Below are positions 50,982 to 59,399 of a DNA stretch of 64,000 bases, in pieces. Source of the stretch: an uncultured Croceitalea sp. (lineage in GTDB: Bacteria > Bacteroidota > Bacteroidia > Flavobacteriales > Flavobacteriaceae). Positions within the stretch are counted from its first letter, which is position 1. Every line of letters begins with the position of its first letter. The position numbers and the translations under genes are program-made. A model generated the notes under the pieces. It had not been told where the DNA came from, made no database searches, and was given only the letters and a program-made list of their open reading frames with translations. The stretch is taken from contig CANNDD010000003.1 of NCBI GenBank assembly GCA_947503285.1, positions 496,001 to 560,000 of the forward strand, in the 5' to 3' direction.

Positions 50982-51260
50982 ATGAAAAAAGAGTTTACGG
51001 AAAGGGAATTGGACAGAATAATTGAAATGGCCTGGGAAGACCGAACCCCTTTTGAGGCCATCACTTTCCAATTCGGAATCTCAGAGCAGGAAACCATCGA
51101 AATCATGCGACGTAAGATGAAACCAAGTAGTTTCAGAATGTGGCGCAAACGGGTACAAGGTCGAAGTACCAAGCATGCTAGATTGAGGGGGGATGGGGTA
51201 AATCGTTTTAAATGCACTCGACAACGCCATATATCAGGAAATAAGGTTTCTAAACGATAA
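50982..51260 (+). CDS. TIGR03643 (DUF2805) family protein
   Basis: 92 aa. Core LDRIIEMAWEDRTPFEAITFQFGISEQETIEIMRRKMKPSSFRMWRKRVQGR is a small helical DNA-binding-like domain, with the conserved W-R-K-R-V-x-G-R, and the tail is Arg/Lys/His-rich. Function unknown; the basic HTH-like shape suggests nucleic acid binding. Follows AlkB after 39 bp, convergent with the nuclease gene. Confidence 0.85.
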   Translation: MKKEFTERELDRIIEMAWEDRTPFEAITFQFGISEQETIEIMRRKMKPSSFRMWRKRVQGRSTKHARLRGDGVNRFKCTRQRHISGNKVSKR

Positions 51261-51266
51261 GGTAGG

Positions 51267-52040
51267 TCAACCAAAAATTTCATTCAACACCTTTGCCAAC
51301 CGAAACCCTCCCTTTTGAAGTTGTTCAAATAGAAGGTCATTGTAGGTATAGGCATACTGATAGCGTAGTTTTTCGCCAACCTCAACAGATTGATATACTT
51401 CGGCTGCCAGTACATGTGATTCATGCACCCAATCATAAAGTGTACCAGCCTGAATGGTTCTCTTTTCCTTTTTGGTCACACTTTGCACTAACTCATCACC
51501 CAACTCGTAGTAGGTCATTCCATAGGCGTTGATTAGGTTCGAATCCCACAAACGGTGAAGGTTTGTTCCCTCGTCAAACCATTGCAATTGAATATCGTTT
51601 CCTCCCCTATCGGACCCCCTGCCCACATGCATGGGTTGGTGAAGGTCTCCAATAAGATGAATCAATAACTTTAAATGGAACACCTTGTCTTTATGTGAGC
51701 TATTTTCATCTTGAAGTACGGCCTTACATTTTTCGATGCCCATGACGACATCACCATATTCGCTCTTTTCTGAGTCTTCGTACCGCATGTTCATGGGGTA
51801 GTTTACGTAATGCCATGCTGAATATTTAGAAAAACTTCGATCCGCTTTGATCTCATCAGCAAAAGTAGAGGCAAAAGCGAGGCTATGCCCATCCAACAAA
51901 TTGGCTACGGCCTTTTTGGCCTTTCGAGATAAATGTTTCTGTGCGATATGACCGGTCACGCGATGACCCGTTTTAGACCACAGTGTATTGGCATTACAAG
52001 TGATGGTGACAAAAAAAAGGAATAGTGCAAGAAAGCGCAT
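51267..52040 (-). CDS. Secreted S1/P1-type nuclease
   Basis: 257 aa. Signal peptide about 1-18; the mature N-terminus LWSKTGHRVTGHIAQ gives the Trp and His zinc ligands of the S1/P1 trinuclear site. Others are the Asp in FADEIKAD, His in AWHYVN, and LLIHLIGDLHQPMHVG, then GGNDIQL and LHRLWDSNLI. It degrades single-stranded DNA or RNA outside the cell or in the periplasm, likely for phosphate or nucleoside supply. Confidence 0.92.
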   Translation of the reverse strand: MRFLALFLFFVTITCNANTLWSKTGHRVTGHIAQKHLSRKAKKAVANLLDGHSLAFASTFADEIKADRSFSKYSAWHYVNYPMNMRYEDSEKSEYGDVVMGIEKCKAVLQDENSSHKDKVFHLKLLIHLIGDLHQPMHVGRGSDRGGNDIQLQWFDEGTNLHRLWDSNLINAYGMTYYELGDELVQSVTKKEKRTIQAGTLYDWVHESHVLAAEVYQSVEVGEKLRYQYAYTYNDLLFEQLQKGGFRLAKVLNEIFG

Positions 52041-52185
52041 GATTGATTTTTTTGATAAATGTACAATCTACATCCTTTCAAATCGAAATCCAATTGAATA
52101 ATGCAGGTTTAACCATTATTTGGTAGAATGAAACTAATTCAATATATTTATGATATCATTTTAATATCACTTAATCAATCACATC

Positions 52186-53046
52186 ATGACAAACGAGAAA
52201 ATAATAACACCCTTAAACGGTTACTTTATGCTATTCATATGCGCGTTACTCTTCTTCGGGGGTATTACGGCATTGATAAACACGGGATCAGCTTGGTTCG
52301 CATTTTTGATTTTTTTAGGCCTAATAGCCGCATTTGGCTTGGTCTTGGTCAACCCGAACAGTTCACGGGTACTGCTACTATTTGGCAAATATGTAGGCAC
52401 CATCAAAAAGAACGGTCTGTTTTGGGTCAATCCGTTGTATTCTAAAAAGAAAATTTCACTGCGTGCGAGTAATTTCGACAGCGAACGATTAAAGGTCAAT
52501 GACAAACTCGGTAATCCGATAATGATCAGCACCATATTGGTCTGGCGGGTAACCGATACGTACAAAGCCGCTTTTGATGTTGACGACTATAAGAATTTTG
52601 TCCGTGTACAGACCGATGCAGCGGTTCGAAAACTAGCAAGTATGTATCCTTATGATAATTTTGCGGATGAAGGTATTGAAGAAGATATCACGTTACGGTC
52701 AAGTGTCAACGAAGTCAGCGAGGCATTAGAGAAAGAAATCCAAGACCGGCTTGAGATGGCCGGTATCGAAGTATTGGAAGCCCGTATAGGGTATTTGGCC
52801 TACGCGCAAGAAATTGCCAATGCAATGTTGAAACGACAGCAAGCTACCGCTATTGTCGCGGCACGTCACAAAATCGTGGAAGGGGCCGTCAGTATGGTCG
52901 AGATGGCCTTGGAAGAACTAGGGGGGAAAGAAATCGTGGATTTAGATGAAGAACGAAAAGCAGCCATGGTCAGCAACTTAATGGTAGTACTATGTTCAGA
53001 TAAAGATGCGGCACCCGTTTTGAACACCGGAACCCTAAATCATTGA
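52186..53046 (+). CDS. SPFH (stomatin/prohibitin) domain membrane protein
   Basis: 286 aa. Two N-terminal helices (about 12-32 and 35-55), then an SPFH domain: NSSRVLLLFGKYVGTIKKNGLFWVNPLYSKKKISLR and VWRVTDTYKAAFDVDDYKNFVRVQTDAAVRKLAS, followed by a coiled region LMEMALEEL-type (SMVEMALEELGGKEIVDL). Builds oligomeric platforms on the inner membrane. First gene of a five-gene operon with spacing of 4, -14, -4 and -8 bp. Confidence 0.9.
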   Translation: MTNEKIITPLNGYFMLFICALLFFGGITALINTGSAWFAFLIFLGLIAAFGLVLVNPNSSRVLLLFGKYVGTIKKNGLFWVNPLYSKKKISLRASNFDSERLKVNDKLGNPIMISTILVWRVTDTYKAAFDVDDYKNFVRVQTDAAVRKLASMYPYDNFADEGIEEDITLRSSVNEVSEALEKEIQDRLEMAGIEVLEARIGYLAYAQEIANAMLKRQQATAIVAARHKIVEGAVSMVEMALEELGGKEIVDLDEERKAAMVSNLMVVLCSDKDAAPVLNTGTLNH

Positions 53047-53050
53047 ACCT

Positions 53051-53551
53051 ATGGGGATTTTTGAAGAAAGACAACGGTTTACCCAATGGTGGCTATGGTT
53101 TCTAATGACCATTCCCTTGGCTTTCATGCTCTTCAAGCCCCTTAAGAGAATCATTGGCGGCGAAACATTTTCCATTGTGGATTTGGATAATGGATTTTGG
53201 ATTGGATTGACCACCATGAGCCTTGTTTACATCTTTATGGCCATATGCCATTTGACCACCGTAATTGATAAAAACGGAATAACCTATCAATTGTTTCCGT
53301 TTCAAACAAGTTCTAAAAGAATATCCTGGAATGATTTGGAAAGAGCCTATGTTCGACAATACAAGCCTTTAAGTGAATATGGGGGATGGGGTTATCGACT
53401 TGGTTTAGGCGGTGGACGCGCACTCAATGTGAAAGGAAATCAAGGAATTCAATTAAAATTGAAAAATGGGAAAAAATTACTTTTGGGTACACAGAAACCC
53501 CAAGAAGCGCGATTGGTAATTCAAAAATATTTTGAGAATGAAAGAGTATAA
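53051..53551 (+). CDS. Small membrane protein of unknown function (SPFH operon)
   Basis: 166 aa. Two helices (about 12-32 and 50-72), then a cytoplasmic beta domain (VIDKNGITYQLFPFQTSSKRISWNDLERAYVRQYKPL and KLKNGKKLLLGTQKPQEA) that resembles a bacterial PH-type fold. It begins 4 bp after the SPFH stop and overlaps the DUF4177 gene by 14 bp. Probably works with the SPFH protein. Function unknown. Confidence 0.7.
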   Translation: MGIFEERQRFTQWWLWFLMTIPLAFMLFKPLKRIIGGETFSIVDLDNGFWIGLTTMSLVYIFMAICHLTTVIDKNGITYQLFPFQTSSKRISWNDLERAYVRQYKPLSEYGGWGYRLGLGGGRALNVKGNQGIQLKLKNGKKLLLGTQKPQEARLVIQKYFENERV

Positions 53552-53696
53552 AGTGGTTAAATGGAAAATGGGACTAACCGGAAATACCGAGAGGTTGGAA
53601 GATACTTTAAACGAATACGCAAAGCAAGGATGGCGCGCCGTCCACATTTACGAGAATGCTACCAGTATCGTATTTGAAAGGGACAAGAACAGATGA
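53538..53696 (+). CDS. Small DUF4177-like protein
   Basis: 52 aa, too short for most ORF cut-offs. MKEYKVVKWKMGL, then LEDTLNEYAKQGWRAVHIYEN and a short basic end: a beta-alpha-beta unit with the hallmark Y-A-x-Q/E-G-W-x-x-V of DUF4177. It overlaps the preceding gene by 14 bp and the hydrolase start by 4 bp (ATGA). In-frame, coupled on both sides, so real. Confidence 0.75.
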   Translation: MKEYKVVKWKMGLTGNTERLEDTLNEYAKQGWRAVHIYENATSIVFERDKNR

Positions 53697-54625
53697 AAAA
53701 GTTTTTATATTTTATTTTGTGTGCCCAAATGTGCTTTGCACAAGAAATCGTATCTGAGAACCTCCACCTTTATAACGATAGTATTTACCTACCGGGAACC
53801 CTTAGCTATCCTAAACTAAGTGGAAAATTACCATTGGCGATTTTTATACATGGTTCGGGTAATGGCGACCGAGACGGTAACCAGGGCAACTTGGTGAAAT
53901 CAGATCATATCAAACAGCTGGCAGATAGCCTAAATTCGCATGGTATTGCGTTCTATCGCTATGATAAGCGTTCCGCAACAGTGGAGAACCTAAACCACTT
54001 CAACATGGAAACCTTTCGAATAGGTGATTTGGCCAATGATGCCGATATTGCCATTCAAAAGTTTTCCAAGGATACCCGTTTTGCCTCCCTACACCTTATA
54101 GGTCATAGTCAAGGCTCTTTAGTAGGTATGTTAGCGGTATCTGAAGCCATCGATAGCTATATATCCTTGGCTGGGCCAGGAACGTCGATTGACAAGACAA
54201 TGATTCGACAACTTACTGCCCAAAATGAAGATATGGGAAAAGTCGCGGCGGCATATTTCAAAGAATTGAAAGAGACCGATACCATTCAAAACGTCAACCC
54301 TTTTCTTCTTTCGATCTTTGCGCCGATGAATCAAAAATACCTTAAGGATTGGGCTTCATTAAATCCATCAGAAAAAATCAAGGAACTGAATATACCCACC
54401 CTGATCATAAACGGTGATGCCGATTCACAAATAACCATTGAAGATGCGAATTTACTGTCAAAAAGCAAACCAGACGCCAAATTATCCATCATCAAAAAAA
54501 TGAACCATTTACTTAAGACCGTAACTAATTATGCCGAAAATCAAAGATCATATAATGACCCTAGTTTTCCGATTTCAACCGATTTAATAGCGGTGATTTC
54601 AGAATTTATCAAAACAAATGAGTAA
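53693..54625 (+). CDS. Secreted alpha/beta hydrolase
   Basis: 310 aa. Signal peptide about 1-16 (MKKFLYFILCAQMCFA). Alpha/beta hydrolase fold: HGSGNGDRDGNQ as oxyanion-region motif, nucleophile Ser in IGHSQGSLVGMLA (G-H-S-Q-G), Asp in INGDADSQITI and His in MNHLLKTV. Substrate unknown; probably an esterase. It starts in a 4-bp overlap with DUF4177. Confidence 0.88.
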   Translation: MKKFLYFILCAQMCFAQEIVSENLHLYNDSIYLPGTLSYPKLSGKLPLAIFIHGSGNGDRDGNQGNLVKSDHIKQLADSLNSHGIAFYRYDKRSATVENLNHFNMETFRIGDLANDADIAIQKFSKDTRFASLHLIGHSQGSLVGMLAVSEAIDSYISLAGPGTSIDKTMIRQLTAQNEDMGKVAAAYFKELKETDTIQNVNPFLLSIFAPMNQKYLKDWASLNPSEKIKELNIPTLIINGDADSQITIEDANLLSKSKPDAKLSIIKKMNHLLKTVTNYAENQRSYNDPSFPISTDLIAVISEFIKTNE

Positions 54626-54791
54626 GAAAAAAGCCTTCGCATTGCGGTTGAATGAAGATATGTTCAAGGCCATTGAAAAATGGGCGAACGACGAATTCAG
54701 AAGTACCAACGGTCAAATAGAATGGATGCTCATGAGAAGCTTGAAAGAAGCTAAACGAGAACCAAAGAAAAAAAACACTGGAAAAGAGTAA
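54618..54791 (+). CDS. Arc-like ribbon-helix-helix DNA-binding protein
   Basis: 57 aa, too short for most ORF cut-offs. MSKKKAFALRLNEDMFKAIEK forms the ribbon, then WANDEFRSTNGQIEWMLMRSLKEAKR the two helices, and a Lys-rich tail. This is the Arc/MetJ-type RHH pattern common in Bacteroidota, often near SPFH genes. It overlaps the hydrolase by 8 bp and is last in the operon, so may regulate it. The DUF5916 promoter starts right after it. Confidence 0.75.
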   Translation: MSKKKAFALRLNEDMFKAIEKWANDEFRSTNGQIEWMLMRSLKEAKREPKKKNTGKE

Positions 54792-54795
54792 TGTT

Positions 54796-54832
54796 TTTGA
54801 CATTTTTTTAACATTGTGAAGACTTAAATTTG
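54796..54832 (+). promoter_or_regulatory. Promoter block of DUF5916 gene 1 (conserved with 57106-57142)
   Basis: TTTTG-A-CATTTTTTTAAC, 10 variable bases, then CTTAAATTTG, ending in the -7 box TAAATTTG (54825-54832). The same order, spacing and bases recur before the second DUF5916 gene. The -33 candidate TTTG is 25 bp from the -7 box, longer than usual. Confidence 0.6.
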
Positions 54833-54856
54833 GCCCATCATTTCAAAATTTCCAGA

Positions 54857-57055
54857 ATGCCCAAAGGTATTATCGCCATATTCATTCTACTTATATTTTA
54901 TATTGGCAAAAGTCAAGAACCACCAAAATCGTTTACCGTAAAGTATATTGAAGGGAAAATCCAACCCGATGGTATTTTAGATGAGACTGTTTGGCAGATA
55001 GCGGAAGGACCAGAGGACTTTCATCAGTACTTTCCTTCTGACTCCACAATGGCAGAACAGCAGACCCAAATCAAAATGTTGTACAACAGTACCACCTTGT
55101 TCATTGGTATTAAGGGAAATGCCGCTGGGCCGAATTACAACACACGTTCGTTACAGCGTGATTTCAGGGGTGGTGGTATTGATCAAATTACCTTGGTGTT
55201 CGATACTTTTAACGATGCTACTACTGCATTTTTGTTTGGCATCAACCCTTTCGGGGTAAGACGAGAGGGACTTATTGCCAATGGAGGTTCTGATGGAGGG
55301 GACTTTACCACATCTTGGGATGTGAAATGGAGGGGGGATGCCACGATACACGAGGATTATTTTGTGGCCGAAATGGCGATTCCACTGACCTCTTTAAAGT
55401 TTAAGGAAGGAACTAAAAAATGGCGCTTTAATAGCTATCGCCTCGATATGCAGACCAATGAACGTACAACATGGACTAAAATACCCCAAAACCAGCCAAT
55501 ATTCAGTTTGGCCTTTATGGGCGACATGGTGTTTGAAAAAGGATTGGGCAAATCACGAACCCCATTGGCCCTTATACCTTACGTAAACGGCATCGCTTCC
55601 AAAGACTTTGAAAACAATGAGACTGCCAATAGCTTCAGGGTCGGTGGTGATGCCAAAATAGCTGTAGGCAATAGTCTGAACCTTGATTTGACCATCAATC
55701 CAGATTTCTCTACAGTAGAAGTAGATAACTTTATTACCAACCTCACCCGTTTTGAAGTAGCGCTTCCTGAAAGACGACAGTTCTTTGTCGACAATAATGA
55801 TCTATTTGGCAGTTTTGGAGGTGGCAGGGACGCTAACCCATTTTTTTCAAGACGAATTGGAATTGCCCAAGATACTGCTGGCAACACCATTGAAAACAGA
55901 ATTATCGCAGGTGCTCGATTAAGTGGAAAGCTAAACAATAACTTAAGGCTTGGTTTCTTGAATATACAGACCGAAGAAGACGAGGGGAATGAGATACCAT
56001 CAAATAACAATATGATGCTGGCTTTGCAACAGAAAGTATTTTCTCGATCAAATGTGGGCTTCTTTTTTATAAATAGACAAGCAATCAATGCGGCACGGTT
56101 TCTTCCTGAAGATGAGGAATTCAACCGAGTAGTTGGCATTGATTATAATTTGGCATCAGCAGACAATAGCTGGATCGGCAAGGCGTACGCACATAAATCC
56201 TTTCAACCTGATGATTCAGAAGGTAATTATTCGCTTGGTTTCAATCTTGGAAAAAATACACGAAACCTATCTGCAATCGTAGATGTGGTTTCCATCGATG
56301 AAGAATTCAACTCAGACTTGGGGTTTATAAGAAGAAAAGATATTTTTAAAGTGGCCAAAATCCTTGAAGGTCGAATCTGGCCCGTAAAAGGTAAGATAAA
56401 TAGATATGAAGGGCAGGTCTTTAGCGTGGTAACTTGGCGACCAGGATTAGACTTTTTGTATTCTGACTATAACCTTTCGGTAAGCGCTGGAGCAGTATTC
56501 AACACCCTTGAAGAGGTACAACTGGCTTTTGAAAAACGGTTTGTTTTTTTAACGGATGAATTTGAACCTACTGGAAAGGATGGCGCCTTGCCCTTACCCG
56601 CGAACACAGGTTATCATTTCAATAATATAGGTATGCGTTTTGCTTCTGATCAACGTAAACTTTTTTCGTATCGCATAGCACCAAACTACGGTGAGTTTTT
56701 TAACGGAAACCGTTTTTCCATCGAGAGTAGTTTTAACCTAAGGTTTCAGCCCAAAATGGAAATAGGGCTAAACATGCAATACGATCACATAGGTCTACCC
56801 GAGCCCTTCTCAAATACTGACATTTGGCTGATCAGCCCTAGGGTAAACATTACCTTTAACAAAGCCCTGTTTTGGTCAACCTTGGTACAGTACAGTAACC
56901 AAAGGGATAATCTGGGCATCAACAGTCGTCTACAATGGCGATTTGCACCACTTTCAGACTTATTTATTGTGTACAACGACAACTATTTTGTCAATTCGTT
57001 TATGCCCAGAAGCCGTTCGATCAACCTCAAACTAACATATTGGTTGAACATTTAG
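54857..57055 (+). CDS. DUF5916 outer-membrane protein with N-terminal CBM9-like domain (copy 1)
   Basis: 732 aa from ATG at 54857; the upstream TTG at 54830 overlaps the promoter. Signal peptide ends near IGKSQ. Residues about 25-200 form a CBM9-like domain (GKIQPDGILDETVWQIAE at the start, then DQITLVFDTFND), and the remaining 500 residues form the DUF5916 beta-barrel-like part (NLTRFEVALPERRQFFVDN, ending RSRSINLKLTYWLNI). Predicted outer-membrane protein; probably binds carbohydrate or another surface ligand. About 70-75 percent similar to its neighbour by eye over long stretches, so a tandem duplication. Confidence 0.88.
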   Translation: MPKGIIAIFILLIFYIGKSQEPPKSFTVKYIEGKIQPDGILDETVWQIAEGPEDFHQYFPSDSTMAEQQTQIKMLYNSTTLFIGIKGNAAGPNYNTRSLQRDFRGGGIDQITLVFDTFNDATTAFLFGINPFGVRREGLIANGGSDGGDFTTSWDVKWRGDATIHEDYFVAEMAIPLTSLKFKEGTKKWRFNSYRLDMQTNERTTWTKIPQNQPIFSLAFMGDMVFEKGLGKSRTPLALIPYVNGIASKDFENNETANSFRVGGDAKIAVGNSLNLDLTINPDFSTVEVDNFITNLTRFEVALPERRQFFVDNNDLFGSFGGGRDANPFFSRRIGIAQDTAGNTIENRIIAGARLSGKLNNNLRLGFLNIQTEEDEGNEIPSNNNMMLALQQKVFSRSNVGFFFINRQAINAARFLPEDEEFNRVVGIDYNLASADNSWIGKAYAHKSFQPDDSEGNYSLGFNLGKNTRNLSAIVDVVSIDEEFNSDLGFIRRKDIFKVAKILEGRIWPVKGKINRYEGQVFSVVTWRPGLDFLYSDYNLSVSAGAVFNTLEEVQLAFEKRFVFLTDEFEPTGKDGALPLPANTGYHFNNIGMRFASDQRKLFSYRIAPNYGEFFNGNRFSIESSFNLRFQPKMEIGLNMQYDHIGLPEPFSNTDIWLISPRVNITFNKALFWSTLVQYSNQRDNLGINSRLQWRFAPLSDLFIVYNDNYFVNSFMPRSRSINLKLTYWLNI

Positions 57056-57105
57056 GTTTTGTTATCAATGACATTCTTTGATCAACAAGAAAGCCATAAA
57101 ACGCT

Positions 57106-57142
57106 TTTGGCATTTTTTTAACGTACTATACGCTTAAATTTG
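57106..57142 (+). promoter_or_regulatory. Promoter block of DUF5916 gene 2 (conserved with 54796-54832)
   Basis: TTTTG-G-CATTTTTTTAAC, 10 variable bases, CTTAAATTTG, with -7 box TAAATTTG at 57135-57142. Leader about 17 nt to the ATG at 57165. Confidence 0.6.
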
Positions 57143-57164
57143 TGCCGCTAATTCAAACCGACCC

Positions 57165-59360
57165 ATGGCAAAGATTTATCCTTGGCTATTCTTTTTCATT
57201 GTTATCCCAATTAGTGCCCAAGTCCAGCAAAAATCCTTTACGGTCAAGTTCATTTCAGCGGAAATCAAAATTGATGGTATTTTGGACGAGCCTATCTGGG
57301 AAAGTGCAGAAAGTGCCGACGATTTTCAACAATATTTTCCTTCCGACTCCATCTTGGCAGTGCAACAGACCGATATTAAAATGCTTTATGATGATACCAA
57401 TCTGTATTTGGGCATCAAGGTTTTTACAGAGGGAAATGACTACGTAGTACCTTCTTTACAGCGTGACTTTCGAGCAGGTGGCAATGATAACATCAGTATC
57501 ATGTTCGATACGTTCAACGATGGAACCAATGCCTTTCTTTTCGGGTCGAATCCCTATGGCGTACGAAGGGAGGCCTTGATTTCCGGTGGTGGTTTTAACA
57601 CCGATGGTTTCACCACCTCATGGGATGTAAAATGGCGGGGAGAGTCCAAAATTTATGATGGCTACTATATCGCTGAATGGGCCATACCCCTTACCTCTTT
57701 TAAATTTAACGAAGGGGAAACCAAATGGCGCATGAATAGCTATCGATTTGATACCCAGACCAATGAAACCAGTACATGGATGAAAATTCCACAAAACCAG
57801 TTGATTTTCAATTTGGCATTTATGGGGGATATGGTTTTTGAAAAAGGCCTCGGTAAATCACGGACGCCATTGGCACTAATACCTTATATAAATACGGTGA
57901 GCGCCAAAGATTTTGAGACAGATGACAATCTGAATACGTTCAATTTTGGTGGAGATGCCAAAATTTCAGTGGGTAATAGCCTAAATTTAGATTTAACCGT
58001 CAACCCCGATTTCTCTACTGTTGAAGTTGACAACTTCATCACCAACCTGACCCGATTTGAAGTAGCCCTACCCGAAAGAAGGCAATTTTTTGTCGACAAT
58101 AACGACCTGTTCGCAAGCTTCGGAAGCAGTAGGGATGCCAACCCATTTTTTTCAAGAAGAATCGGAATCGCCGAGGATATTGATGGGGAAACCGTTGAAA
58201 ATGGCATCATAGGAGGGGTGCGGTTAAGCGGAAAATTGGACGAAGATTGGCGCCTTGGCTTTTTGAACCTTCAGACCGAAGAGGATATGGCCAATGAAAT
58301 CGCCAGTAACAATAATACGGTACTGGCGCTACAAAAGAAAATGTTCTCACGGTCTAACCTTAGCTTCATTTTCGTTAATCGACAAACCTTCAAAGATTAC
58401 GATTTTGTAGAAGAAAACGACCGCTATAATCGGGTATTGGGCCTTGACTATAACTTGGCCTCCGCCGACAACACTTGGGTAGGCAAGTTTTTCTATCACA
58501 AATCATTTGCTCGCGATATTGGTGAAGATGACAGTTCAAGTGGTATGGATTTGAGATATAATTCCAGAAACATCAATTTTGGGCTACGGGGTAATTATGT
58601 CGGTAACGATTTTAGATCTGACCTTGGTTTTATTCGGCGTACCGATATTGTTGCCGCAAGACCTTTTATAGAATATAACTTTTGGCCTAAAAAAGGTAAA
58701 ATCAATACCCATGGCTTTCAATTTTTTCCAAGTGCAATATGGAGGCCCACGTTAGACTATCAAAAAACGGATTATTCTATTTTTAGTGCATGGGGTGCTG
58801 AATTTAAAGAACAGCAACAGGTTTCTTTACGAATGATCAATCGATTCACTTTTTTAACGGATTCCTTTGACCCTACCGGCACCGAAGGTGCGTTGGAATT
58901 GCCCGCTGATGTGGGGTATTACTACACCGCTTTCGGAGTGGAATACCAATCTGATCGCAGAAAAGTATTTTCTTATTCGGTTGAACCTCAATACGGTGAT
59001 TTTTTTAACGGTACCCGCTTCTCATTAGAAGGGAGTATGAGTTTGCGGTTACAACCCAAAGTATTCTTGTCTTTAGACCTCAACTATGATAAAATAACAT
59101 TACCTGACCCTTTTCCAAGTGCAAATATTTGGTTGGTAAGTCCGCGGGTCAACATCACGTTCAACAAATCGATATTCTGGTCAACCCTTATACAATATAG
59201 TAATCAACGAGACAACCTTGGGTTTAATTCAAGATTGCAATGGCGTTTTGCCCCACTTTCAGACCTCTTTCTTGTCTACAACGACAATTACTTTGTAAAC
59301 TCCTTCGCCCCACGCAGTCGCTCTATCAATCTAAAACTGACCTATTGGTTGAATATTTAG
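57165..59360 (+). CDS. DUF5916 outer-membrane protein with CBM9-like domain (copy 2)
   Basis: 731 aa. Signal peptide MAKIYPWLFFFIVIPISAQ. Same layout as copy 1: CBM9-like domain (EIKIDGILDEPIWESAE), then DUF5916 with FEVALPERRQFFVDNNDLFASF, SPRVNITFNKSIFWSTLIQYSNQRDNLGF and C-terminal RSRSINLKLTYWLNI. Divergent loops between residues 400 and 480 distinguish the copies. Starts 109 bp after copy 1; each has its own promoter. The DUF819 transporter follows after 39 bp. Confidence 0.88.
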   Translation: MAKIYPWLFFFIVIPISAQVQQKSFTVKFISAEIKIDGILDEPIWESAESADDFQQYFPSDSILAVQQTDIKMLYDDTNLYLGIKVFTEGNDYVVPSLQRDFRAGGNDNISIMFDTFNDGTNAFLFGSNPYGVRREALISGGGFNTDGFTTSWDVKWRGESKIYDGYYIAEWAIPLTSFKFNEGETKWRMNSYRFDTQTNETSTWMKIPQNQLIFNLAFMGDMVFEKGLGKSRTPLALIPYINTVSAKDFETDDNLNTFNFGGDAKISVGNSLNLDLTVNPDFSTVEVDNFITNLTRFEVALPERRQFFVDNNDLFASFGSSRDANPFFSRRIGIAEDIDGETVENGIIGGVRLSGKLDEDWRLGFLNLQTEEDMANEIASNNNTVLALQKKMFSRSNLSFIFVNRQTFKDYDFVEENDRYNRVLGLDYNLASADNTWVGKFFYHKSFARDIGEDDSSSGMDLRYNSRNINFGLRGNYVGNDFRSDLGFIRRTDIVAARPFIEYNFWPKKGKINTHGFQFFPSAIWRPTLDYQKTDYSIFSAWGAEFKEQQQVSLRMINRFTFLTDSFDPTGTEGALELPADVGYYYTAFGVEYQSDRRKVFSYSVEPQYGDFFNGTRFSLEGSMSLRLQPKVFLSLDLNYDKITLPDPFPSANIWLVSPRVNITFNKSIFWSTLIQYSNQRDNLGFNSRLQWRFAPLSDLFLVYNDNYFVNSFAPRSRSINLKLTYWLNI

Positions 59361-59399
59361 CAGATTGATTTTGTTATATTTGAAACAAACCAACTACAA

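Noticed and set aside
51533-51550. GGTTCGAATCCCAC, identical to a tRNA T-arm sequence
   Set aside because: It lies in frame inside the S1/P1 nuclease gene, and no acceptor, D or anticodon stem can be drawn around it.
55579-56139. 186-aa ORF antisense to DUF5916 copy 1
   Set aside because: The plus-strand protein is clearly conserved and matches copy 2; the antisense reading has no domain, promoter or signal, and a similar shadow occurs against copy 2 at 57884-58210.
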